The notes under the pieces: model-generated
The model's database searches: none
Told to the model about the DNA's origin: nothing
What the model saw: only the letters and a program-made list of their open reading frames with translations
Program-made: the position numbers and the translations under genes
In this document: positions 25,636 to 34,304 of the stretch, in pieces
How the letters are laid out: each line of letters starts with the position of its first letter
How positions within the stretch are numbered: position 1 is the first letter of the stretch
Assembly: GCF_002938425.1 (NCBI RefSeq)
Contig: NZ_POQU01000032.1
Coordinates: forward strand, 1-37,543
Length of the DNA stretch: 37,543 bases
Direction: 5' to 3'
Origin: Blastococcus atacamensis
GTDB lineage: Bacteria > Actinomycetota > Actinomycetes > Mycobacteriales > Geodermatophilaceae

Positions 25636-26451
25636 TCAGCGACCTCCGCCCAGCGACCGCACCGGCCGGGCCGTCACGGTGGGCTGGTCCAGGCGGTAGC
25701 CGGGCCGGCCGGCGTCCGCCACCGGACCGCAGTGGTGCTCGCCGGAGCCGGACGCCGCTCCGGCGAGCGGGCCGTCGTAGCTGATGCGCCCCTGGTCCAC
25801 GACCACCGCGCGGGCGAGCACCGAGGCCAGCGGACCGGTCTCGTGCGTGACCACCAGCAGGGTGGTGCCCGCCGCCGACACGCGGGCGAGCACCTCGGCC
25901 AGGGCGTCCTGGCTCGCGGCGTCCACCCCCGCGGTCGGCTCGTCCATGATCAGCAGCTCCGGCTGGGCGGCCAGCGCCCGGGCCACCAGCACCCGGCGCT
26001 GCTGGCCACCCGACAGCGACGCGATGGGTTCCTCCATGCGGTCGGCGAGCCCGACGGCGGCGACCGCCTCACCGACGGCCACGCGGTCGGCGGCCCGGAG
26101 CCGGCGGAACAGGCCGAGCCGGGCCAGCCGTCCCACGGACACGACCTCGCGGACGGTCGCGGGAACCGCACCGCTGACGGTGTGCCGCTGCGGCACGTAC
26201 CCGATCCGGCCCGGGTCGCGCAGCCGGCCGACGGGTGCGCCGAGGATCTCGACGTCCCCGCCGAGCACGGGAGCCAGGCCCAGCAGGCCGCGGGCCAGGG
26301 TGGTCTTGCCCGACCCGTTCGACCCCAGGACCGCGATCGCCTCGCCGTGCCGCACCGTCAGGTCGACGCGGGCGACGATCGGGACGTCGTCGTAACCGAT
26401 GCTGGCGTCGTGCAGCCGGACGGCGACGTCGCCGGGGGAACGGGCGGTCAT
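25636..26451 (-). CDS. znuC: Zinc ABC transporter ATP-binding protein
   Basis: A 271-residue ABC ATPase powering zinc uptake. Walker A is GSNGSGKTT (about residues 43-51), the signature is LSGGQQRR, Walker B is LLIMDEPTAG, and the switch histidine is in VVTHE. The Q-loop region reads GYVPQRHTV. A C-terminal extension of about 40 residues contains GEHHCGP, a possible extra metal site. The ATG at 26451 overlaps the znuA stop by 4 nt (ATGA), and the stop is one base from znuB. This tight coupling fits a stoichiometric transporter. Confidence 0.95.
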   Translation of the reverse strand: MTARSPGDVAVRLHDASIGYDDVPIVARVDLTVRHGEAIAVLGSNGSGKTTLARGLLGLAPVLGGDVEILGAPVGRLRDPGRIGYVPQRHTVSGAVPATVREVVSVGRLARLGLFRRLRAADRVAVGEAVAAVGLADRMEEPIASLSGGQQRRVLVARALAAQPELLIMDEPTAGVDAASQDALAEVLARVSAAGTTLLVVTHETGPLASVLARAVVVDQGRISYDGPLAGAASGSGEHHCGPVADAGRPGYRLDQPTVTARPVRSLGGGR

Positions 26452-27392
26452 GAACAGCCCTGGCCTTCCTGCAGGGTGGCGAGGTTGGCGCGCATCACCT
26501 GCAGGTAGTCCTCGCCGGCGGACTCGTCGGTCAGCCCCTCGATCGGATCGAGCACGGCGGTGCGGACGCCGGCCTCCTCGGCCACGGTCTCGGCGACGGC
26601 GGGGTCGACCAGGGTCTCGGTGTAGACGGTGGTGATCCCGCGGTCGCGGACGAGGCCGGTGATCTCGGCGAGCCCCGCGGCGCTCGGCTCCTGCGACGGG
26701 CTCAGCCCGCTGATGCCCACCACGTCCAGACCGTAGCGCTCGGCGAGGTAGCCGAAGGCCTCGTGGCTGGTCACGAGGGTGTCCACCGCGCAGCCGGCCA
26801 GGCCCTCCTGCATCTCGGCGTCGAGGGCCTCGAGGTCCGCGCGCAGTGCGGCGGCGTTCCCCTCGTACGTCGCCGCCCCGTCCGGGTCGAGCTCGGTCAG
26901 CCGCTCGGCGAGGGCGTCCCCGACGGCGGCCAACCGGGTGGGGTCGAGCCAGAAGTGCGGGTCGACGGCCTCGTCGCCGTGGCCGTCCTCCTCGTCCGCA
27001 TGCTCCTCGTCCCCGTGCGCGTGCTCGCCCTCGACCAGGTCGGCGGCCTGACCGGCGTCCCAGGCGGCGTCGCCGGCCTCGGCGGCGGCCTCGTCCAGCG
27101 CCGGCTGGAAGCCCTCCAGGTACACCAGCAGGTCGGCCGAGCCGACGGCGCCGACGTCGCGCGGGGTCAGCTCGAGGTCGTGCGCCTCGGCACCCGACGG
27201 CGTCAGCGAGGTCACCGCGATCCGGTTCCCGCCGACCCGGGCCGCCGCCCACTCCAGCGGGTAGAAGCCCGCGACGACGGTCAGCTCTCCGTCGGCCGCG
27301 GCGTCGTCGCCCTCGGCTCCGCAGCCGGCCGCGAGGAGCGCGGTGGCGGTGAGAGCGAGGGAGGCGGTCCAGCGGGCGGCGGGGGTGCGCAT
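26448..27392 (-). CDS. znuA: Zinc-binding lipoprotein of the ZnuABC transporter
   Basis: 314 residues from ATG 27392. A lipoprotein signal peptide (RTPAARWTASLALTATALLA) ends in lipobox AAGC with C24 as lipid anchor. Zinc ligands of the cluster A-I family are visible in EAHDLELTP, DPHFWLDP and TSHEAFGY. The flexible acidic His-rich loop (EGEHAHGDEEHADEEDGHGD) before DPHFW is typical of zinc as opposed to manganese binders. A start three codons upstream (ATG 27401) is possible but would make the signal peptide begin with MILM. No ribosome binding site precedes either start, and the Zur box directly abuts 27392, so a leaderless mRNA is likely. First gene of znuA-znuC-znuB-zur. Confidence 0.95.
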   Translation of the reverse strand: MRTPAARWTASLALTATALLAAGCGAEGDDAAADGELTVVAGFYPLEWAAARVGGNRIAVTSLTPSGAEAHDLELTPRDVGAVGSADLLVYLEGFQPALDEAAAEAGDAAWDAGQAADLVEGEHAHGDEEHADEEDGHGDEAVDPHFWLDPTRLAAVGDALAERLTELDPDGAATYEGNAAALRADLEALDAEMQEGLAGCAVDTLVTSHEAFGYLAERYGLDVVGISGLSPSQEPSAAGLAEITGLVRDRGITTVYTETLVDPAVAETVAEEAGVRTAVLDPIEGLTDESAGEDYLQVMRANLATLQEGQGCS

Positions 27393-27406
27393 GAGAATCA
27401 TTCTCG
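27392..27406 (-). promoter_or_regulatory. Zur box on the znuA promoter and start
   Basis: TGAGAATCATTCTCG contains the perfect inverted repeat GAGAAT-C-ATTCTC and closely matches the actinobacterial Zur consensus (TGAAAATGATTTTCA type). The first T is the complement of the A of the znuA ATG. On the minus strand GAGAAT ends 7 nt before that ATG and could be the -10, so bound Zur would cover promoter and start together. proA begins 76 nt away on the other strand. Confidence 0.88.
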
Positions 27407-27468
27407 CATGGTCGTCCGACCGGGTGCGCCGGGCCCCGGCGGGCCGGGGACCGGGGCGGTGATCCGCG

Positions 27469-27474
27469 TAGGCT
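27469..27474 (+). promoter_or_regulatory. proA -10 box, leaderless (TAGGCT)
   Basis: TAGGCT is followed by 7 nt and the GTG at 27482; no ribosome binding site is present. It lies 63 nt beyond the Zur box, which is probably too far for direct repression. Confidence 0.58.
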
Positions 27475-27481
27475 CGCGGGC

Positions 27482-28735
27482 GTGACCGCCGCCGCCGAGC
27501 TGCCGCTGATCGGTGCCGCCGCGCTGCGCGCGAAGGCCGCCGCCCGGGTGCTGCGCACCCTTCCGACCGACACCAAGGACGCCGCGCTGACCGCGATGGC
27601 CGAGGCGCTGGTCGAGCGGACCGACGAGATCCTCGCCGCGAACGCCGCCGACGTGGAGGCCGCGGCCGCCGCCGGCACGCCCGGCTCGGTGCTCGATCGG
27701 CTGCGGCTGGACCCCGCCCGGATCGTCGGGGTGGCCGACGCGCTGCGCCAGCTGGTCGCGCTCCCCGACCCGGTGGGCGACGTCGTCCGCGGCTCCCGGC
27801 TGCCCAACGGCCTGGAGCTGACGCAGGTCCGCGTCCCCCTCGGCGTGGTCGGCATCGTCTACGAGGCCCGTCCGAACGTCACCGTCGATGCCGCCGGCCT
27901 CTGCCTCAAGAGCGGCAACGCGGCCCTGCTGCGCGGCTCGGCCTCGGCGTTCGGCACCAACACCGCGCTGATCGCCGTCCTCACCGAGGCGGGGGAGAAG
28001 GCGGGGCTCCCCGCGGGCTTCGTCGAACTGCTGCCCGCCGACCGCGCGTCGGTCGGCGAGCTGCTGAACGCCCGCGGGCTGGTCGACGTCGTGATCCCGC
28101 GCGGCGGGGCCTCGCTGATCCAGCGGGTCGTCCGCGAGTCGCGGGTGCCGGTCATCGAGACCGGCGAGGGCAACTGCCACGTCTACGTCGACGCCTCCGC
28201 CGACCCCGCCATCGCCGAGGCCGTCGTCCTCAACTCCAAGACCCACCGCGTGAGCGTCTGCAACTCCGCCGAGACGCTGCTGGTGCACCGCGACGTGCCG
28301 TTCCTACCGCAGCTGCTGGCCGCGCTCTCCGGCGCCGGCGTCACGCTGCACGGCGACGACCCGGCCCGGTCAGCGCACGACGACGTCGTCCCGGCCACCG
28401 ACGAGGACTGGGCCACCGAGTACCTGTCGATGGACATGGCCGTGCGCGTGGTCGACGACCTGCCGCAGGCCCTGGAGCACATCGCGCGCTGGAGCACCGG
28501 GCACACCGAGGCCATCGTCGCCGACTCGGCCGCCGCGATCGCCGAGTTCACCGCCGGCGTCGACGCCGCCGCCGTGCTGGTCAACGCCTCCACCCGGTTC
28601 ACCGACGGCGGCGAGTTCGGGTTCGGCGCCGAGATCGGCATCTCCACCCAGAAGCTGCACGCCCGCGGCCCGCTGGGTCTGCCGGAGCTGACCTCCACCA
28701 CCTACGTCGTGACGGGCCGCGGCCACACCCGCTGA
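27482..28735 (+). CDS. proA: Gamma-glutamyl phosphate reductase
   Basis: A 417-residue NADPH-dependent enzyme reducing gamma-glutamyl phosphate to glutamate semialdehyde, the second step of proline synthesis. The catalytic cysteine is C260 in [14 protein letters not shown]. Other markers are [43 protein letters not shown] and the C-terminal [18 protein letters not shown]. Length is normal. The GTG start 7 nt after a TAGGCT box implies a leaderless mRNA. A 29-nt gap with GAGGAG leads to the MoxR gene, so moxR and the VWA gene are probably co-transcribed with proA, as in mycobacteria. Confidence 0.97.
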   Translation: MTAAAELPLIGAAALRAKAAARVLRTLPTDTKDAALTAMAEALVERTDEILAANAADVEAAAAAGTPGSVLDRLRLDPARIVGVADALRQLVALPDPVGDVVRGSRLPNGLELTQVRVPLGVVGIVYEARPNVTVDAAGLCLKSGNAALLRGSASAFGTNTALIAVLTEAGEKAGLPAGFVELLPADRASVGELLNARGLVDVVIPRGGASLIQRVVRESRVPVIETGEGNCHVYVDASADPAIAEAVVLNSKTHRVSVCNSAETLLVHRDVPFLPQLLAALSGAGVTLHGDDPARSAHDDVVPATDEDWATEYLSMDMAVRVVDDLPQALEHIARWSTGHTEAIVADSAAAIAEFTAGVDAAAVLVNASTRFTDGGEFGFGAEIGISTQKLHARGPLGLPELTSTTYVVTGRGHTR

Positions 28736-28764
28736 CCGTCCCGGCCGCCTGACCGAGGAGCCCC

Positions 28765-29646
28765 ATGCCCCGCCAGCAGTCCCCGAACTTCTCGTCGGTC
28801 GCGGACGTCAGCAAGCGGCTGTCGGCCGTGGGCTACCTGCCCGACGCGCAGATCGCCACGACCGTCTTCCTCGCCGACCGCCTCGGCAAGCCGCTGCTGG
28901 TCGAGGGGCCGGCGGGCACCGGCAAGACCGAGCTGGCCAAGGCGCTGGCGAGCGCCACCGGATCGGAGCTGATCCGGCTGCAGTGCTACGAGGGCCTGGA
29001 CGAGGCCCGGGCGCTGTACGAGTGGAACTACAAGAAGCAGCTGCTGCGCATCCAGGCCTCGCAGGCCGGGGACGGCGCGGACTGGGACACCGTCCACGAC
29101 GACATCTTCGGCGAGGAGTTCCTGCTCTCCCGCCCGCTGCTGACCGCCATCCGCCGCACCGAACCGACGGTCCTGCTCATCGACGAGACCGACAAGGCCG
29201 ACGTCGAGGTGGAAGGTCTGCTGCTGGAGGTGCTCTCGGACTTCCAGGTGACGATCCCCGAGCTCGGCACGGTCGTGGCCACCCGCCGGCCCACCGTCGT
29301 GCTCACCTCCAACGCCACCCGCGAGCTCTCCGAGGCGCTCAAGCGGCGCTGCCTGTACCTGTCGCTGGACTACCCCTCGGCCGAGCGGGAGCGCGAGATC
29401 GTGCTGTCCCGGGTCCCCGACCTGGCCCCGGGCCTGGCCGACCAGCTCGTCCGCACCGTCCGTGCACTGCGCGCGCTGGAGCTGAAGAAGTCGCCGTCGA
29501 TCTCCGAGACCCTCGACTGGGCGCAGACCCTGCTCGAGCTGGGCCTGGACACCCTCGACGAACCGGCGATGCGCTCGACCCTGGGTGTGGTGCTCAAGCA
29601 CGCCAGCGACCAGACCCGCGCCGCCGCCGAACTCCGGCTCAACTGA
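28765..29646 (+). CDS. MoxR-family AAA+ ATPase
   Basis: A 293-residue AAA+ ATPase of the MoxR class (CoxD-like branch). Walker A is GPAGTGKT at residues 48-55; Walker B lies in VLLIDETDKAD; the sensor region is VVLTSNATRELSEALKRRCL with an arginine finger. MoxR proteins act as chaperones or metal-insertion helpers together with a VWA partner, usually encoded next door, as here: its TGA overlaps the next ATG by one base. The ATG at 28765 follows GAGGAGC. The related CoxD is used for carbon monoxide dehydrogenase maturation, but no coxMSL genes are present, so the client is unknown. The pair next to proA is conserved in actinobacteria. Confidence 0.93.
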   Translation: MPRQQSPNFSSVADVSKRLSAVGYLPDAQIATTVFLADRLGKPLLVEGPAGTGKTELAKALASATGSELIRLQCYEGLDEARALYEWNYKKQLLRIQASQAGDGADWDTVHDDIFGEEFLLSRPLLTAIRRTEPTVLLIDETDKADVEVEGLLLEVLSDFQVTIPELGTVVATRRPTVVLTSNATRELSEALKRRCLYLSLDYPSAEREREIVLSRVPDLAPGLADQLVRTVRALRALELKKSPSISETLDWAQTLLELGLDTLDEPAMRSTLGVVLKHASDQTRAAAELRLN

Positions 29647-31052
29647 TGACGGCGGTCGTCGGGCACGGCGGGCTCGCGGGGCACCTCGACGGCTTCGTGC
29701 GCGCCGTGCGCGAGGCCGGCATCCCGGTCGGCATCAGCCAGGCCGTCGATGCCGCGGAGATCCTGACCGTCGTCGACCTGCTCGACCGTGAGCAGCTGCG
29801 GCACGGGCTGGCGGCGGTGCTGCTGCAGAGGGCGGCCCAGCGGCCCACCTACGACGTGCTCTTCGACCTCTGGTGGCCACTCGGCGACCGGCCGGTGGCC
29901 GACGGCGCCGAGGACGGCGGGGAGGGCGCGCAGTCCACGCTCGACGTGCCCGACGACGCCGCCCTCGCCGAGCTCATGCGCGCCGAGCTGCTCCGGCTGC
30001 TGACCGACGGCGACCCCGAGGAGCTGCGCCGGTTCGCCCGCGACGCCGTCGACTCACTCGGTCAGGGGCAGCCGACGCCGTCGGGCCAGTCGTACTTCAG
30101 CTACCGGGTGCTGCGCGCCCTCTCGCCCGACACGCTCGTCGCCCAGCTGCTCGCCGGGCTCCTCGGGGACGCCGAGCGCGGGGGCCTGGCCGAGCAGGTG
30201 GCCCGGCAGACAGTGCGCGAGCGGGTGGCCGCGTTCAAGGCCGCCGTCGAGGCGGAGGTGCGCCGGCGGACGGCGGCGGAGAAGGGCCGGGACCGGGTCG
30301 CGAAGAACGCCGTGCGTCCCCTGGCCGACCAGGTGGACTTCCTCCGCGCCCAGGCCGCCGACCTCGCCGAGCTGCGCCGCGCGGTCACCCCGCTGGCCCG
30401 GCGGCTCGCCGTCCGGCTCTCGGCCCGCCGGCGGCTCGGCCGGGAGGGGCGCCTGGACTTCCGCAAGACGGTGCGCGCCTCGCTGGGGACCGGCGGCGTG
30501 CCGGTCGTCACCCACCATCGCCCGCGCAAGGTGCACAAGCCCGAGCTGGTGGTCCTGTGCGACATCAGCGGCTCGGTCGCCGGCTTCAGCCACTTCACGC
30601 TGATGCTCACCCAGGCGCTGCGCGAGCACTTCAGCGGCGTGCGGGCGTTCGCCTTCGTCGACTCGACCGACGAGGTCACCCGCTTCTTCCGGCCGGGGGT
30701 GGACGTCGCCGACGCCATCGCCCGCATCGGCCGGGAGGCGCAGGTGGTGGCCTACGACGGGCACAGCGACTACGGCACGGCCTTCGAGGTCTTCGCCGAC
30801 CGCTGGGCGTCGGCCGTGGGGTCGAAGACCTCGCTGCTCGTGCTCGGCGACGGCCGCACCAACTACCGCCAGCCCGGGGTCCCGGTGCTCGCCGACCTGG
30901 TGCGCCGGGCGCGCTCGGCGCACTGGCTGAACCCCGAGCCGCGACGGCTGTGGGGGAGCGGGGACTCTGCGGCGGACCGGTACGGCGAGGTCATCGACAT
31001 GGTCGAGTGCCGCAACGCCGCCCAGCTGACGGACTTCGTCACCACTCTCTGA
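29646..31052 (+). CDS. VWA domain protein, CoxE-like MoxR partner
   Basis: 468 residues. A C-terminal von Willebrand A domain (about 295-450) has a complete MIDAS: D306, S308 and S310 in CDISGSVAGF, a threonine in SDYGTAFEV and an Asp in LVLGDGRTNY. The N-terminal 290 residues are helical and charged, with an acidic stretch at about 80-100 (GAEDGGEG) and a basic region before the domain (RLSARRRLGREGRLDFRKTV), as in CoxE-like proteins. It is coupled to the MoxR gene through a TGATG overlap and probably forms a complex with it that remodels an unknown client. No signal peptide or membrane segment, so it is cytosolic. Confidence 0.92.
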   Translation: MTAVVGHGGLAGHLDGFVRAVREAGIPVGISQAVDAAEILTVVDLLDREQLRHGLAAVLLQRAAQRPTYDVLFDLWWPLGDRPVADGAEDGGEGAQSTLDVPDDAALAELMRAELLRLLTDGDPEELRRFARDAVDSLGQGQPTPSGQSYFSYRVLRALSPDTLVAQLLAGLLGDAERGGLAEQVARQTVRERVAAFKAAVEAEVRRRTAAEKGRDRVAKNAVRPLADQVDFLRAQAADLAELRRAVTPLARRLAVRLSARRRLGREGRLDFRKTVRASLGTGGVPVVTHHRPRKVHKPELVVLCDISGSVAGFSHFTLMLTQALREHFSGVRAFAFVDSTDEVTRFFRPGVDVADAIARIGREAQVVAYDGHSDYGTAFEVFADRWASAVGSKTSLLVLGDGRTNYRQPGVPVLADLVRRARSAHWLNPEPRRLWGSGDSAADRYGEVIDMVECRNAAQLTDFVTTL

Positions 31053-31278
31053 GCCGGCCGCACCCCCTCGGCCTGGGAACTCGTCCGCTCCGTCATCGTC
31101 GGCCCGTCGGGGGTGTCGGTGGACGTGGCGCGCGGCACACCGGTGGCCACGAGACGGTCCCGTAACCGAAAGGCCGTTGCCGCGTTGTCAACGCGGTGTC
31201 GACACGTCGGCACCACCTGACCGCAACGACGCGGCCGGACCGCGACCGGCTGCACGGGGGAGCCGGTCGCAGCGGGTT

Positions 31279-31310
31279 CGTCCGTCCCGGTCGTGAGGCC
31301 GGGACGGACG
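31279..31310 (+). terminator. Hairpin after the proA-moxR-VWA unit
   Basis: A perfect 12-bp stem (31279-31290 with 31299-31310) encloses an 8-nt loop. A second stem, 10 bp with an 11-nt loop (31322-31331 with 31343-31352), follows 11 nt later. Together they could end upstream transcription before nadD. They lie 226 nt beyond the VWA stop. Confidence 0.6.
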
Positions 31311-31362
31311 GGATCGCGGGGCCGGGGCCGGTCCTCACGGGGCCGGCCCCGGTAGCCCCGGA

Positions 31363-31368
31363 TACGCT
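31363..31368 (+). promoter_or_regulatory. nadD -10 box, leaderless (TACGCT)
   Basis: TACGCT is followed by 6 nt and GTG 31375, with no ribosome binding site. Confidence 0.58.
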
Positions 31369-31374
31369 CGTTCG

Positions 31375-32076
31375 GTGGCGGGGCGACGAGTCGGTGTGAT
31401 GGGTGGGACCTTCGATCCCGTCCATCACGGGCACCTGGTGGCCGCCAGCGAGGTGGCCGGGCTCTTCGGGCTCGACGAGGTGGTCTTCGTGCCCACCGGT
31501 GAGCCGTGGCAGAAGAGCGACCAGTCGGTGAGTCCCGCGGAGGACCGCTACCTGATGACGGTCATCGCCACCGCGTCGAACCCGCGGTTCTCGGTGAGCC
31601 GGGTCGACATCGACCGCGGTGGCCCGACCTACACCTTCGACACCCTCACCGACCTGCACGCCCAGCGGCCGGGCGACGAGCTGTTCTTCATCACCGGCGC
31701 CGACGCGCTGGCCCAGATCATGACCTGGCGCGACGGCGCCCGGTGCTTCGAGCTGGCGCACTTCATCGGGGTGACCCGCCCCGGTTACACGCTGGGCGAC
31801 GCGCACCTGCCCGAGGGCGGCGTGAGCCTGGTCGAGATCCCGGCGCTGGCCATCAGCTCCAGCGACTGCCGCGCGCGCGTCGACCGCGGGATGCCGGTCT
31901 GGTACCTCGTGCCCGACGGCGTCGTGCAGTACATCGAGAAGCGCGGGCTCTACCGGCGGCCGGTCCGCCGGCCTCCCACTCACGACCGTCCCTCGCCGGA
32001 CGCGCCCGGGAACACCTCCACCGGCGCCGGCGCTGACCCATCAACGACACCAGATCTCCAGGAGGTACCCCGATGA
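31375..32076 (+). CDS. nadD: Nicotinate-nucleotide adenylyltransferase
   Basis: A 233-residue enzyme transferring AMP to nicotinate mononucleotide in NAD synthesis. The nucleotidyltransferase signature [12 protein letters not shown] carries the HxGH motif at residues 17-20, and [10 protein letters not shown] is the second nucleotide-binding motif. [17 protein letters not shown] binds substrate. The last 40 residues ([15 protein letters not shown] onward) are an unstructured tail encoded over the rsfS ribosome binding site. The start GTG 31375 lies just after a -10 box; ATG 31399 is too close to the catalytic loop. The stop overlaps the rsfS ATG. The nadD-rsfS-phosphatase order matches M. tuberculosis Rv2421c-Rv2419c. 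Confidence 0.96.
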   Translation: MAGRRVGVMGGTFDPVHHGHLVAASEVAGLFGLDEVVFVPTGEPWQKSDQSVSPAEDRYLMTVIATASNPRFSVSRVDIDRGGPTYTFDTLTDLHAQRPGDELFFITGADALAQIMTWRDGARCFELAHFIGVTRPGYTLGDAHLPEGGVSLVEIPALAISSSDCRARVDRGMPVWYLVPDGVVQYIEKRGLYRRPVRRPPTHDRPSPDAPGNTSTGAGADPSTTPDLQEVPR

Positions 32077-32495
32077 CCGCCTCGGCCGAGGCCCGGGAAA
32101 CCGCGCTCGTCGCCGCACAGGCGGCTGCGGACAAGCTCGCCACCGACGTCTCCATCGTGGACGTCAGTGAGCGGCTCGCCATCACCGACGCGTTCGTGCT
32201 CGCGTCGGCACCCAACGAACGGCAGGTGCAGGCCATCGTCGACGAGGTCGAGGAGCGGCTCCGGGAGCACGGCGTGAAGCCGGTGCGCCGGGAGGGCGTC
32301 GCCGAGGCGCGCTGGGTGCTCCTGGACTTCGTCGACGTCGTCGTGCACGTCCAGCACGCCGAGGAGCGCGCCTACTACGCCCTCGAGCGGCTCTGGAAGG
32401 ACTGCCCGAGCATCCCGTTCGTGGACGCCGCCCAGCCCCCGTCGGCTACGTCGGACGAGCCATCCGCCCCGGTCGTGGAGACGGCCGGCCAGTGA
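32073..32495 (+). CDS. rsfS: Ribosomal silencing factor RsfS
   Basis: A 140-residue protein that binds L14 and blocks subunit joining when nutrients are low. The core (about residues 8-115) shows the family markers [36 protein letters not shown], and [20 protein letters not shown] ending in [13 protein letters not shown] 25-residue polar tail follows. The ATG at 32073 follows a strong GGAGGT at 32061-32066 located inside the nadD tail. This is one of few genes here with a textbook ribosome binding site, consistent with its internal place in the operon. Overlaps of 4 nt occur at both ends. Confidence 0.95.
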   Translation: MTASAEARETALVAAQAAADKLATDVSIVDVSERLAITDAFVLASAPNERQVQAIVDEVEERLREHGVKPVRREGVAEARWVLLDFVDVVVHVQHAEERAYYALERLWKDCPSIPFVDAAQPPSATSDEPSAPVVETAGQ

Positions 32496-33238
32496 CCGCT
32501 GCGGCCCTGCCCGACCTGCCGGTGACCCGGCTGGTCGTCTGGCGGCACGGCCGGACCGAGTGGAACGCGGCTGGCCGCTTCCAGGGGCAGATGGATCCGC
32601 CGCTCGACGACGTCGGCCGGGCCCAGGCCGCGCACGCGGCACCGCACCTCATGGCCGGTCTCGACGGGCAGGACGCCGTCGTGCTCTCCAGCGACCTCGT
32701 CCGGGCCGCGGACACCGCGCGGGTCCTCACCGACTTGATGGGTGTGGACCTGCGGCTGGACGAGCGGCTGCGCGAGCACGGGATGGGCTCCTGGGAGGGC
32801 CTGACCCGCGACGAGATCGCCGAGCGGTTTCCCGAGCAGTACGCCGACTGGCTGGCCGGGCGCTCGGTGCGTGGCCGTGGTGGCGAGGAGACCGCAGCGG
32901 TGGCCGAGCGGGTGCTGGCCGCCCTGCGGGAGCTGCCGCCGGCGGACGTCGCCGTCGTCGTCACCCACGGTGGCACGAGCGGCCGGCTGATCGAGCGGCT
33001 GCTGGAACTCGGCCCGGACCACCGGCGGGTGTTCGGGCCACTGGGCAACTGCGCGTGGAGCGAGCTCGCCCGGCAGAGCGGGCGCTGGCGCCTGCTGCGG
33101 CACAACTCCTCCGCGGGGCCGCTGCCCGAGGGGGTCGCTCCCCGGCGCACGGCGCAGGACACCGGGACGGCGGTGCTGCCGGGCACCGGGCGGCATCCCG
33201 GCCCCGATCCGGCGCAGGACGCCGACGCCGTCGGCTGA
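32492..33238 (+). CDS. Histidine phosphatase, GpgP-like
   Basis: A 248-residue protein of the phosphoglycerate mutase-like superfamily. The phosphohistidine is H19 in VWRHGRTEWN, the second catalytic histidine is H159 in VTHGGTSG, and the acid/base glutamate region is REHGMGSWEGLTR. Its place after rsfS equals that of Rv2419c (glucosyl-3-phosphoglycerate phosphatase, GpgP), so it may dephosphorylate glucosyl-3-phosphoglycerate in methylglucose lipopolysaccharide or glucosylglycerate synthesis. That is inferred from position and general motif; no gpgS is visible here. The last 45 residues are disordered. GTG 32492 overlaps the rsfS stop as GTGA. A small hairpin follows. Confidence 0.85.
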   Translation: MTAAALPDLPVTRLVVWRHGRTEWNAAGRFQGQMDPPLDDVGRAQAAHAAPHLMAGLDGQDAVVLSSDLVRAADTARVLTDLMGVDLRLDERLREHGMGSWEGLTRDEIAERFPEQYADWLAGRSVRGRGGEETAAVAERVLAALRELPPADVAVVVTHGGTSGRLIERLLELGPDHRRVFGPLGNCAWSELARQSGRWRLLRHNSSAGPLPEGVAPRRTAQDTGTAVLPGTGRHPGPDPAQDADAVG

Positions 33239-33247
33239 GCGCCCGAC

Positions 33248-33263
33248 TCCTCCCTTCGGAGGA
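33248..33263 (+). terminator. Small hairpin after the phosphatase gene
   Basis: TCCTCC and GGAGGA form a 6-bp stem with loop CTTC, 9 nt past the stop of the nadD-rsfS-phosphatase unit. It is short and lacks a T tract, so it is a weak terminator at best. Confidence 0.4.
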
Positions 33264-33296
33264 ACACCGGGACGGCTCCGTCGGCGTGGTGCCGGT

Positions 33297-33302
33297 TAGC
33301 CT
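33297..33302 (+). promoter_or_regulatory. degV -10 box, leaderless (TAGCCT)
   Basis: TAGCCT is followed by 6 nt and the GTG at 33309. No ribosome binding site is present. Confidence 0.55.
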
Positions 33303-33308
33303 CCCCAG

Positions 33309-34178
33309 GTGCCTGTCGCCGTCCTGACCGATTCGACGGCCTACCTTCCCCGCGAGCTGGTGGCGGCCTACGGCATCCACGTCGTCCCGCTGTACGTCGT
33401 GCTGTCGGGGCGGTCCGGTCGCGAGGGCGAGGACATCACCTCCGAGGACGTCGCCAAGGCGCTCTCCACGCGGGGTCAGAAGGTCTCGACGTCCAGGCCC
33501 ACCCCGGGGGACTTCGTGGCCGCCTACCGGGCGGCGCTCGACGGCGGGGCGGACCGCGTGGTGTCGATCCACCTGTCCTCGGCGCTCTCCGGCACCTGGG
33601 ACGCCGCCCGCGTCGCCGCCTCCCAGGTGGGGGAACACATCGTGTCGGTCGTCGACTCCCGGTCGGCGGCCATGGCCACCGGGTTCGCCGTCCTCGAGGC
33701 GGCCCGTGCGGCAGCCGACGGCGCGGACCTGCGCACCGTCGAACGGATCGCTCGGGAGACCGTGGACCGCACCCGCACACTGTTCGTCGTCGACACCCTG
33801 GAGCACCTGCGCCGGGGCGGCCGGATCGGCTCGGCGGCGGCGATCCTCGGGTCCGCGCTGGCGGTGAAGCCGGTGCTGCACGTGGTCGAGGGCCGGGTCG
33901 TGCCGTTGGAGAAGGTGCGCACCTCCGCGCGGGCGCTGAACCGGCTCGTCCAGCACGTCGTGGACTACGCGGGGGACCGGCAGGTGGCACTGGCCGTGCA
34001 CCACCTCGCGGCCGCCGAGCGGGCCGAGCGGCTGGTCGGCGAGCTGCGCGCCCGGGTGCCCGCCGTGCGCGACGTGCACGTGAGCGAGCTCGGCGCCGCC
34101 ATCGGCGCGCACGTCGGACCGGGCGCGGTCGGCGTGGTGGTCTCGTCGCCGATCGAGGACGAACCCGCGACGAGCTGA
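33309..34178 (+). CDS. DegV family fatty-acid-binding protein
   Basis: 289 residues with the two-lobed DegV fold. The markers are VAVLTDSTAYLPRELVAAYG at the start, then TSRPTPGDF, IHLSSALSGTWDAARVAA, VDSRSAAMATGF, VDTLEHLRRGGRIGSAAA and KPVLHVVEG. DegV (FakB-type) proteins bind a fatty acid for phosphorylation by FakA. No fakA is in the window, so whether it supplies a kinase here is open. Its place between the phosphatase and comEA is the same as in mycobacteria (Rv2417c). The GTG start gives the expected first strand and directly follows a -10 box. Confidence 0.92.
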   Translation: MPVAVLTDSTAYLPRELVAAYGIHVVPLYVVLSGRSGREGEDITSEDVAKALSTRGQKVSTSRPTPGDFVAAYRAALDGGADRVVSIHLSSALSGTWDAARVAASQVGEHIVSVVDSRSAAMATGFAVLEAARAAADGADLRTVERIARETVDRTRTLFVVDTLEHLRRGGRIGSAAAILGSALAVKPVLHVVEGRVVPLEKVRTSARALNRLVQHVVDYAGDRQVALAVHHLAAAERAERLVGELRARVPAVRDVHVSELGAAIGAHVGPGAVGVVVSSPIEDEPATS

Positions 34179-34240
34179 GGTCTTCGGATCGGGAAGCACC
34201 TGCGCATCTTGAACCCGGGACGACCGGAGGACCCCTGCGT

Positions 34241-34266
34241 CGTCCACAAGGGCGGTGCCGTCCACA
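34241..34266 (+). repeat. Direct repeat CGTCCACA upstream of comEA
   Basis: CGTCCACA occurs at 34241-34248 and 34259-34266, 18 bp apart, about 39-64 bp upstream of the comEA -10. The first (TCGTCCACA) differs by one base from the actinobacterial DnaA box TTGTCCACA. May be a regulator site. Confidence 0.4.
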
Positions 34267-34304
34267 GATGCGATCGGGCCGCCGTGCCGGGAACCGCTGC
34301 TCCC

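Larger units (their letters stand above)
31053..31374 (+). other. 322-base intergenic region with two hairpins
   Basis: No gene is supported. The region holds a terminator-like hairpin (31279-31310), a second one (31322-31352) and the nadD -10 box at 31363. The first 220 bases show nothing I can interpret. Confidence 0.6.

Noticed and set aside
34241-34266. Replication origin or DnaA cluster
   Set aside because: Only two imperfect boxes, no AT-rich unwinding region, and no dnaA/dnaN nearby.
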